The notes under the pieces are model-generated. The model made no database searches, was not told the origin of the DNA, and worked only from the letters and a program-made list of their open reading frames with translations. A program made the translations under genes and the position numbers. Source: Candidatus Zhuqueibacterota bacterium (GTDB taxonomy: Bacteria > SM23-31 > B21-G16). From it: a stretch of 8,650 nucleotides of DNA. The stretch covers positions 1 to 8,650 of the forward strand of contig QNDJ01000046.1 of assembly GCA_003644825.1 (NCBI GenBank), written 5' to 3'. This document shows positions 1 to 5,583 of the stretch, in pieces (the first letter of the stretch is position 1; every line of letters begins with the position of its first letter).

Positions 1-7
1 AAATTAT

Positions 8-36
8 TTGATATTGTTTTTTAAATTTAATATTAT
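8..36 (+). promoter_or_regulatory. Probable sigma-70-type promoter of the S9 peptidase gene
   Basis: TTGATA at 8-13 and TATTAT at 31-36 are separated by exactly 17 bases, close to the TTGACA-17-TATAAT consensus, and lie about 75 bases upstream of the peptidase start. The surroundings are very A+T-rich, so a chance match is possible. No operator-like repeat is visible beside it. Confidence 0.4.
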
Positions 37-94
37 AAATAAACTAATTCAAGTAAAAATTAGGATATACACCAGATAAAAAACAATTAAACTT

Positions 95-104
95 AAGGAG
101 GTGA
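95..104 (+). promoter_or_regulatory. Ribosome binding site of the S9 peptidase
   Basis: AAGGAGGTGA is a near-perfect complement of the 16S rRNA 3' end. It sits six bases before the ATG at 111 and fixes that codon as the start. Confidence 0.85.
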
Positions 105-110
105 ATTTCT

Positions 111-2129
111 ATGTTCACAAAAAAATATATAATTCCTCTCATATTTATACTGAGTGTTTTTACAATTTCATTTGCCCAGGAGAAAAGTGGTTTACCTGTT
201 AAAGCATATTTAGAGTGGAGAAATGTCGGAGACCCACAAATAAGCCCCTGTGGAAAATTGATTATTTACACCTATAGCTGGTATGATAAAATAGAGGATA
301 AATCATATCAGAACTTATGGATTGCGTCAACAGAAAGTGGTGAAATAAGGCCTCTCACCCAGGGTAAATATCGGGATTCCTCACCAAGATGGTCACCGGA
401 TGGAAAAAGAATTGCCTTCATTTCGAACAGAACAGGTAAGTCCCAAATCCACGTTAAATGGTTAGATACAGGGCAGGAAGCCGTAATTACCGATGTTCTT
501 CGTGGTCCCGGAAATATTCAGTGGTCTCCTGATGGAAAATACATAGCATTTACAATGAGTGTGCCGGGAAAACCTGAACCTGGAATCAGGATACCATTCA
601 AACCAAAAGGTGCAAAATGGGCAAAACCACCAATTGTCGTTAAAAAATTAAGGTGGCGAAGAGATGGTAGTGGATATGTGAGAAATCAAACCACCCATAT
701 TTTTATTGTTCCATCAACTGGTGGCGCAGCCAGGCAGGTAACAAAAGATGATTACGACAGTAGTGCACCAATGTGGATGCCAGACGGAAAGAAAATCCTG
801 ACCTCCGGTGACCACAGACCAGATGCAGAATACCAGCTTGATGGCGGAGAAATATTCAGTGTAGATGTTGAAACGGGAGAATTTACTCAACTAACAAGCA
901 GAAGTGGTCCCGACTACAGTCCTGTTCCTTCACCCAGCGGAAAATACATAGCATATACTGGATATGATTACAAACACTGGAGTTATACCGTTAGAAAACT
1001 CTATATTATGAACAGTAATGGTGGCAATTCTAAAGTTTTAACCACTCACCTTGATAGGGATGTTAGAAATGTTGTATGGGCACCTGACGAAAGCGGTTTA
1101 TATTTCACTGTTCAGGACAGAGGCTTAACAAATATATATTTTTCGGACCTCAGTGGAAATTGTAAAAAAATAACAGATGGTTACTTTCAAATTTCGAGGT
1201 TTACAATCTCAAATACAGGCCAGATTGCGGCAACTATATCATCACCAGAAGATCCAACTGATATATACACTTTTTCAATCAATAACCCTTCAAAAATAAA
1301 AAGAATAACAAACGTAAATGAAAATTTACTGGTTAACTATAAACTTGGAGAATTAGAAGAAATCTGGTATAAATCCTTTGATGGGAAAAAAATCCAGGGA
1401 TGGATAATAAAACCACCATATTTTGATCCTTCTAAAAAATATCCTTTAATTCTTTACATTCATGGTGGTCCACATGCGATGTATGGTGTTCGCTTCAATT
1501 CGGAATTTCAGATGCTTGCCGCCAGAGGATACGTGGTATTATATACAAACCCAAGAGGAAGCACAGGATATGGTCAGGAATTCGGAAACATAATCCAGTA
1601 TCACTACCCGGGTGATGATTTCAAAGATTTAATGGCAGGTGTCGATGAAGTCATAAAAAGAGGATATATCGACGATAAAAAACTATGTGTTACCGGTGGC
1701 AGTGGCGGAGGTTTATTAACAGCATGGGTTATTGGCCACACCAATAGATTCTGTGCTGCTGTTTCTCAATACCCAGTAACAAACTGGATTACCGAAATAG
1801 GAACAGCTGATGCAGGTTATTACTTCGGCTCTGTATGGATGGATGGTATGCCCTGGGAAAATCCAGATTTCTACATAAAGAGGTCTCCCTTATTTTATGC
1901 AAAAAATTTCAAAACGCCAACAATGATTATCACAGGAGAAGAAGATTATAGAACCCCTATTGCCGAATCCGAAGAACTCTATCACGCTCTTAAAGCACAA
2001 AAAATTGATGCCGTATTAATCAGGGTCCCCGGAGAACCACACGGCGCAGCAAGAAGATATATCAGCCATAGAATCGCTAAAGTTTTATATATAATTGACT
2101 GGTTTGATAAGTACACTAAAAAGAAATAA
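111..2129 (+). CDS. Secreted prolyl oligopeptidase family (S9) serine peptidase
   Basis: A 672-residue exported serine peptidase of the S9 family, closest in layout to the acylaminoacyl-peptidase/dipeptidyl-peptidase branch, which cleaves short peptides. Residues 1-22 form a Sec signal peptide: KK, a hydrophobic stretch, then a probable cut after FA-Q. An N-terminal beta-propeller is shown by TolB/PD40-type repeats of the W/PSPDGKxIAF kind near residues 91, 135, 219, 270 and 320. The alpha/beta-hydrolase domain starts near 415. It has the oxyanion motif HGGP (451-454), the nucleophile Ser531 in GGSGGG, Asp612 in GEEDYRTP and His644 in GEPHGA, so the triad is complete. The length fits the family. 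The gene stands alone on + with its own promoter and RBS, and the next + strand sequence is a repeat-rich gene desert. A role in scavenging peptides in the periplasm or outside the cell is inferred; the exact substrate cannot be read from the sequence. Confidence 0.95.
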   Translation: MFTKKYIIPLIFILSVFTISFAQEKSGLPVKAYLEWRNVGDPQISPCGKLIIYTYSWYDKIEDKSYQNLWIASTESGEIRPLTQGKYRDSSPRWSPDGKRIAFISNRTGKSQIHVKWLDTGQEAVITDVLRGPGNIQWSPDGKYIAFTMSVPGKPEPGIRIPFKPKGAKWAKPPIVVKKLRWRRDGSGYVRNQTTHIFIVPSTGGAARQVTKDDYDSSAPMWMPDGKKILTSGDHRPDAEYQLDGGEIFSVDVETGEFTQLTSRSGPDYSPVPSPSGKYIAYTGYDYKHWSYTVRKLYIMNSNGGNSKVLTTHLDRDVRNVVWAPDESGLYFTVQDRGLTNIYFSDLSGNCKKITDGYFQISRFTISNTGQIAATISSPEDPTDIYTFSINNPSKIKRITNVNENLLVNYKLGELEEIWYKSFDGKKIQGWIIKPPYFDPSKKYPLILYIHGGPHAMYGVRFNSEFQMLAARGYVVLYTNPRGSTGYGQEFGNIIQYHYPGDDFKDLMAGVDEVIKRGYIDDKKLCVTGGSGGGLLTAWVIGHTNRFCAAVSQYPVTNWITEIGTADAGYYFGSVWMDGMPWENPDFYIKRSPLFYAKNFKTPTMIITGEEDYRTPIAESEELYHALKAQKIDAVLIRVPGEPHGAARRYISHRIAKVLYIIDWFDKYTKKK

Positions 2130-2401
2130 CAAAAAAAGAATATCACTTCAGTGCTCTGTTTCGTTAAAAAGGGGGTACTTTTTCTTAAAATAATTATTTC
2201 ATTACCATTATGAGACCTGAAGACCTCATTCTGTCTGAAAACTTTGTATTAACTGGCACGGATGCTTGTCCTGTAAATGTAATTGAATAACAAACTACTG
2301 GCAGGTATCCTTGCACAAACTATAAGTAAAGCATCCCAGTATAAAATGCAGGTCAGGTATCCCTGTCTGTTATTTATTAAATAACGCTATAATATTGAAA
2401 A

Positions 2402-2436
2402 GATTGCTTCGACCCGTATGGGTCTCGCAATGACAG
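2402..2436 (+). repeat. Short palindromic dispersed repeat, copy 1
   Basis: An element starting GATTGCTTC and ending CTCGCAATGACAG folds into a hairpin: perfect inner stem GACCC (2411-2415) / GGGTC (2420-2424) around the loop GTAT, with outer arms ATTGC (2403-2407) / GCAAT (2427-2431). The CATTGCGAG...GCAATC type is, from general knowledge, a common dispersed palindrome in many bacterial genomes. It is thought to be a small non-autonomous element rather than a gene or regulatory site. Confidence 0.75.
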
Positions 2437-2445
2437 TATGGTGAG

Positions 2446-2483
2446 GATTGTTTCAACACTGTATAGGGGACTCTTAATGACAG
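2446..2483 (+). repeat. Short palindromic dispersed repeat, degenerate copy 2
   Basis: Same orientation as copy 1 and only nine bases after it. The ends GATTGTTTCAA and ACTCTTAATGACAG match copy 1 with a few substitutions, and the central loop is slightly enlarged, so the inner stem has decayed. The start-to-start distance of 44 bases from copy 1 makes this a short tandem series. Confidence 0.6.
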
Positions 2484-2491
2484 GCTGGAGA

Positions 2492-2574
2492 GATTGCTTT
2501 GACCTTAAATTGATTTTGTCAATAACACACTGGTAGAAACCGATTTGACTCTGAATGGCATCTCTCAATGACAG
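2492..2574 (+). repeat. Short palindromic repeat, copy 3, split by 52 bases
   Basis: The left arm GATTGCTTTGACC (2492-2504) and the right arm ending CTCTCAATGACAG (2557-2574) match the two halves of copy 1. They are separated by 52 unrelated bases where copies 1 and 2 have a loop of 4-6. This is either one element with an insertion in its loop or two independent half elements. It starts 46 bases after copy 2, in phase with the series. Confidence 0.45.
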
Positions 2575-2633
2575 ACATCAGTTAGATTTATTAATATAAT
2601 AATTTAATGTTTAAAATGATACCTACTATTTTT

Positions 2634-2664
2634 CATTGCGAGCCCCGTATGGGGCATGGCAATC
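2634..2664 (-). repeat. Short palindromic dispersed repeat, copy 4, inverted
   Basis: This reads CATTGCGAG at its left end and GGCAATC at its right end, the reverse orientation to copies 1-3. The inner stem GCCCC (2642-2646) / GGGGC (2651-2655) around GTAT is perfect. The stem bases differ from copy 1 but pairing is kept, which suggests that the fold matters more than the sequence. Confidence 0.75.
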
Positions 2665-3253
2665 CTTTGATTTTATAAATAAATATTACAGCACTATAAT
2701 TCTATTCTGGTGGTGATATTCTGGGGATTAGTATATACAACGTTATGCTAATTTCACGAATTTATGATTAAAAAATATCTGTGTTATAATTGTTGTTAAA
2801 TTAATTTTTTTGCCGCTACTAATGGAGCTCTTTTTTATCTTTTTCTATTTTGCTACAAATATTTAACCTATTGAGGTTCTTTTGAAGGAACAATGAATTA
2901 CACAAATTTATGTATAAAAATTATTCTTTAGTTATTTTCTGGTGTGTTGTTATGGTTTAATGTATGAATATATAAAGTTTGCATTTTTACAGGCTGTGTG
3001 AAAATTCATTATGGAAGGGCAGAGATGCACGTCCTATGAGAATGATTGGTCACCTTCAGGATAGAATACTCTATCTCAACGATCAGTGACTCCCGTTCTA
3101 CGGATGTAATTAAGAATGAGATATGTAAAAAGTTGCAGTTAAGTCACCTTAACAAAAGCAATAAAGTATGTATAAGAACACAAAATGTAGTCAAGTTAAC
3201 TGACAAAAAAGCCAGGAGGTAAGGCATCCATACCTGCCCAAAGACCTAAAAAT

Positions 3254-3274
3254 ACTCTAAAACCAGAGTTTTTA
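3254..3274. terminator. Possible bidirectional intrinsic terminator
   Basis: ACTCT (3254-3258) pairs with AGAGT (3265-3269) around a six-base loop. The stem is flanked by a run of A on the left and T on the right, so a short stem with a U-tail forms on either strand. It lies about 180 bases beyond the lipoprotein stop on the - strand and could end that transcript. The stem is only 5 bp, so confidence is modest. Confidence 0.4.
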
Positions 3275-3311
3275 CATAATCTCCTTCCAGGTTGCAACAA
3301 TCTGAGAAGCA

Positions 3312-3363
3312 GGATTAAGCAGAGCATTCTTCTTTACAGTATTAAGATTGCTCTGCTTAATCC
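3312..3363. repeat. Perfect 15-bp inverted repeat
   Basis: GGATTAAGCAGAGCA (3312-3326) is exactly complementary to the arm at 3349-3363, with a 22-base spacer. A perfect 15-bp match is unlikely by chance in so short a span. There is no T-run after either arm, so it is not a typical intrinsic terminator. It could be the remnant of a small mobile element, an mRNA-stabilising hairpin downstream of the lipoprotein gene, or a protein-binding site. Confidence 0.75.
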
Positions 3364-3451
3364 CATGGATATACCTGAATTTATTATAGGATGGATTTCA
3401 CACTCTATTATTGTGATGGCATTTATACCTGCAATACGCTCACAAATTTAA

Positions 3452-3835
3452 TCAATCCTTGCTGGAATAGAATCTGAAGTCATGGGTTTTAGTGTATCCT
3501 GCCATAACCGTTCCTCTGTAGTATTGAGTCCAGGATCTTGTTATTGGATTTTCAGCCCTTACCCTGTAATTATACGATCCCCTCATTTCTTTAATTTTAA
3601 ACAGATACTGTCCATTTTCATCAGTTGCAATAGTTGAGGAAGACCATACAAGCTGGGTACCAACATCTGAACCTCTGACCCTTGCATATCCATACTCAAC
3701 CCTCACATTCGGTGTAGGCTGGTCATCGACATACACTATTCCTTTAATCGTACAGAAACCACCCGATTCACTATTTGTTCCTTTACTACAAAAGGCAAAA
3801 AGCAAAATAATAAAAACAAACTTAAGTTTCTTCAT
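3452..3835 (-). CDS. Small lipoprotein with a carboxypeptidase-regulatory-like domain
   Basis: A 127-residue predicted envelope lipoprotein. Residues 1-15 are a short signal peptide (KKLK, then a hydrophobic run) followed by Cys16 in LLFAFC-SKG. The Phe just before the Cys is unusual for a lipobox, so lipidation is likely but not certain. Residues 29-80 match the pattern of a CarboxypepD_reg/CNA-B-like beta-sandwich: a G-x-V strand, then P-x-P-N-V-x-V, then T-D-E-N-G-x-Y-x-F. Such domains usually serve in adhesion, cell-surface assembly or as structural spacers; here the domain makes up nearly the whole mature protein. The start is supported by a purine-rich RBS eight bases upstream. The gene lies 85 bases after the aminotransferase stop on the same strand and may share its transcript or use its own weak promoter. 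No enzymatic residues are visible and the exact function is unknown. Confidence 0.8.
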   Translation of the reverse strand: MKKLKFVFIILLFAFCSKGTNSESGGFCTIKGIVYVDDQPTPNVRVEYGYARVRGSDVGTQLVWSSSTIATDENGQYLFKIKEMRGSYNYRVRAENPITRSWTQYYRGTVMAGYTKTHDFRFYSSKD

Positions 3836-3842
3836 TTATTAT

Positions 3843-3853
3843 CCCCCTCCCCC
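3843..3853 (-). promoter_or_regulatory. G-rich ribosome binding site of the lipoprotein gene
   Basis: On the - strand this reads GGGGGAGGGGG, seven bases before the ATG at 3835. It contains a GGAGG core but is far richer in G than the AGGAGG sites elsewhere in the window. Confidence 0.6.
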
Positions 3854-3887
3854 ATATAAAATTTAATTTAAATAAATATTTCATATT

Positions 3888-3893
3888 ATTATA
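3888..3893 (-). promoter_or_regulatory. Possible -10 box for the lipoprotein gene
   Basis: A perfect TATAAT on the - strand, about 50 bases before the lipoprotein start and inside the gap after the aminotransferase gene. No good -35 box lies at 16-18 bases, and the region is A+T-rich, so this is weak evidence for an independent promoter. Confidence 0.25.
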
Positions 3894-3920
3894 AGAGATT
3901 GCATATTAATGATTCTAAAC

Positions 3921-5192
3921 TTATCTGGACTTTACAAGGTCATTCAGGATTTCGAGGGCAAGGTCTATTTCTTCAAAACTATTGTAAATGTGAGTCGACA
4001 GACGAATCCAGTTATAGCCATATTCAGCAACAAGCCTGTAATAAATTTTCCCTTTTTCTTTAAGGGCTTTTCCTATTTCCTGATGTGTGAATCCATCAAT
4101 GGAGAAACTACAGGCACCTGAATTCATATCATCTCTCATCGGAGTTTTAAGCTGAAGTCCTTTAATTTTAATCAGATTTTCTCTCAGATACCTGTTTAAC
4201 TGTCTTATTCTTTTTTCTATTCTATCCTTTCCAATAGCATTTTGAAATTCAACGGCTTTCCATAAACCATAAATTAGCTGGTCATTTCTCGTTCCAACCC
4301 TGTTAAATCGTTCAGCTTTAAGGCTTAAATCATCCCAGCCACCGCTTGCAATTGTTGTCCACAACCTATCAGCCATATCTTCCTTAATAAACAGGAGTCC
4401 AGTTCCTTTTGGTGCACACAACCATTTATGAGTGCTGGTAGCATAAAAGTCACAACCAAGGTCATGGATATTAACGTTCAACATTCCCGGTGGGTGTGCC
4501 CCATCCACAACAAGAATTACACCTTTATCCCTGCACAATCTTGAAAACTCTTTAACAGGAAAAAGTAGACCCGTTGTAAAAGTAACATGACAGATACTGA
4601 TAACCTTTGTTTTCCTGGATATTGCGTCATTGAAAGGATTCAGAAGGTCTGCTGGTTCTTTCGGCGGTGCAGGAAGTGATATCCGCTTTATAATACACCC
4701 ATATCTTTTTGCTTTCAGCTCCCACATACATAACCCACCCACATGTTCATGGGTTGTAGTAAGGATTTCGTCCCCGGGTTTCAGGTCAAGACCATTGGCA
4801 ACAAAGTTCATTCCTTCAGTTGTATTTCTTGTAAAAACGAGCTCATCAGTGTTAATTCCTATAAAATCTGCCACATCCTTTTTAAGCTTTTTCCAGTCCC
4901 AGCCAAACCCTTCAAAAAACTGTTCTCTTTTAATCATTTTTTCAAAAACAGCATTCATAACATACATAGGAACACTACCAGCCGTACCTGTATTAAGATA
5001 AACACCGCCTCTAATATAAAACTGTTTTCTAACCATTTTCCAGTAATCTTCATCAAAGGGAGAAGATGGTGTTTTGAGTTCTTTCAGCATAGACTCACTA
5101 TCTCTTGAAAAAAGTTTCATTCCCTTAACTAATGGTATACCAAGCATATTTGAGGCTAAAGCGGCTTTTAAAAAGGTTCTTCTGCTGAACAT
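3921..5192 (-). CDS. Tat-exported class V aminotransferase (isopenicillin N epimerase/cysteine desulfurase-like)
   Basis: A 423-residue fold-type I PLP enzyme of the aminotransferase class V family, which includes CefD-like epimerases and cysteine desulfurase relatives. The N-terminus has an exact twin-arginine motif, SRRTFLK (Arg4, Arg5), then the hydrophobic stretch AALASNMLGIPLV. This predicts export or membrane anchoring of the folded, cofactor-loaded protein by the Tat system; no clear cleavage site is seen. PLP-site landmarks follow: TRNTTEGMN near 121-129, HEHVGG near 148-153, the cofactor Asp230 in VVDGAHPPG and the Schiff-base Lys256 in STHKWLCAPKG. No Cys loop typical of a desulfurase is obvious, so that reaction is less likely; the substrate is unknown. 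The start chosen is the ATG at 5192, since AAAGGAGG sits just upstream. An in-frame TTG six codons earlier overlaps that RBS and is rejected. The gene lies between the DnaA-box/parS region and the lipoprotein gene. Confidence 0.9.
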   Translation of the reverse strand: MFSRRTFLKAALASNMLGIPLVKGMKLFSRDSESMLKELKTPSSPFDEDYWKMVRKQFYIRGGVYLNTGTAGSVPMYVMNAVFEKMIKREQFFEGFGWDWKKLKKDVADFIGINTDELVFTRNTTEGMNFVANGLDLKPGDEILTTTHEHVGGLCMWELKAKRYGCIIKRISLPAPPKEPADLLNPFNDAISRKTKVISICHVTFTTGLLFPVKEFSRLCRDKGVILVVDGAHPPGMLNVNIHDLGCDFYATSTHKWLCAPKGTGLLFIKEDMADRLWTTIASGGWDDLSLKAERFNRVGTRNDQLIYGLWKAVEFQNAIGKDRIEKRIRQLNRYLRENLIKIKGLQLKTPMRDDMNSGACSFSIDGFTHQEIGKALKEKGKIYYRLVAEYGYNWIRLSTHIYNSFEEIDLALEILNDLVKSR

Positions 5193-5359
5193 ATTTCCTC
5201 CTTTACTCAATTTTATTAGAATAATAAACCTGTGTTAGCAATATTTGTCAGAAATCATTTTTAATATAAACAAATAAATTATAAAATCAAGGATATTATA
5301 TAAACCCGGTTTCAGTTTTATAAACTAAAATCCAGTATAATAATAAAGAAAAGAAGAAA

Positions 5360-5368
5360 TTATCCACA
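5360..5368 (+). promoter_or_regulatory. Perfect DnaA box
   Basis: TTATCCACA matches the strong DnaA-binding consensus TTATNCACA at every position. DnaA bound to such boxes starts replication or regulates nearby promoters. One 9-mer alone could arise by chance, but it shares the region with the tandem boxes and parS. Confidence 0.6.
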
Positions 5369-5513
5369 AAGTAAATGTATAAACAGTTTTACTTATAGAA
5401 AAGGTTTAAAGACAGCCTGAAGTATGAATTCAAGCTCAAAATAAGGCTAAATTTATAAAAAATAACAGAGAATACTATCAGAAAAGAAAATACCTTAATA
5501 CTACTGAGGGGAG

Positions 5514-5533
5514 TTATCAACAAGTTATCAACA
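5514..5533 (+). promoter_or_regulatory. Tandem DnaA-like boxes
   Basis: Two identical 9-mers, TTATCAACA at 5514-5522 and 5525-5533, lie in the same orientation with starts 11 bases apart, about one helical turn. Each differs from the TTATNCACA consensus at one position. They have the same orientation as the perfect box at 5360 and end 22 bases before parS. Confidence 0.5.
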
Positions 5534-5555
5534 TTGTATCAGGGCATAAAATGAA

Positions 5556-5571
5556 TGTTTCACGTGAAACA
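5556..5571. promoter_or_regulatory. parS: parS centromere site (ParB binding)
   Basis: TGTTTCACGTGAAACA is identical to the widely conserved chromosomal parS consensus, and the palindrome extends one more base each side (5555-5572). ParB loads here, spreads, and with ParA segregates the origin region. The central CACGTG fits ParB rather than the related Noc site, which has CCCGGG. It lies 12 bases beyond the mnmG stop codon. The parA and parB genes are not in the window. Confidence 0.9.
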
Positions 5572-5583
5572 TCAGCTCAACAG

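Larger units (their letters stand above)
2130..3451. other. Gene-poor accessory stretch with repeats and possible gene debris
   Basis: No complete gene with a start and RBS is visible across these 1.3 kb. The part at 2380-2670 is dominated by short palindromic repeats and 2680-2990 is A+T-rich with nothing recognisable. Short open frames without starts occur on both strands. On + these are 2976-3086, which reads GRDARPMRMIGHLQDR within it, and 3200-3448 (83 codons, no start, no family recognised). On - they are 3012-3143, containing SVERESLIVEIEYSILKV, and 3275-3440 as two overlapping frames, one ending NPASQIVATWKEIM. Some of these overlap each other on opposite strands, so they cannot all be real. 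They may be frameshifted remnants of one or two old genes or chance open frames. Confidence 0.5.
5193..5583. other. oriC: Candidate replication origin / centromere region (oriC-parS)
   Basis: A gene-free stretch between mnmG and the aminotransferase. It contains a perfect DnaA box, two tandem near-consensus boxes, a perfect parS and a very A+T-rich segment at about 5251-5330 that could serve as an unwinding element. TATAAAC recurs at 5299, 5319 and 5378. Known biology: mnmG (gidA) often borders oriC, and parS sites cluster near origins. Against it: no dnaA or parAB in view, only one perfect DnaA box, and no switch in gene direction across the site. It also serves as the upstream region of the aminotransferase gene. 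Confidence 0.5.

Noticed and set aside
2166-2183. Terminator for the S9 peptidase (AAAAAG / CTTTTT around GGGGTA)
   Set aside because: The stem is almost all A-T pairs and too weak; possible but not supportable.
2377-2568. 63-codon open frame on - across the palindromic repeats
   Set aside because: It consists of repeat DNA read in one frame, has no RBS and no recognisable domain.
2402-2574. CRISPR array
   Set aside because: The spacers are only 8-9 bases, the copies are degenerate palindromes, and no cas gene is present.
3060-3075. Small hairpin GATAGA/TCTATC with an ATAC loop as a fifth palindromic repeat copy
   Set aside because: The loop resembles that of the repeats, but the flanks lack the ATTGC/GCAAT arms.
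3909-4121. Open frame on + opposite the aminotransferase
   Set aside because: Antisense shadow of a well-supported gene, with no family resemblance.
4630-5108. Two overlapping open frames on +
   Set aside because: Antisense shadows of the aminotransferase; the - strand product has intact PLP-site motifs.
5193-5210. TTG start six codons upstream for the aminotransferase
   Set aside because: The codons between would be the RBS itself; the ATG at 5192 has ideal spacing and begins the Tat signal properly.
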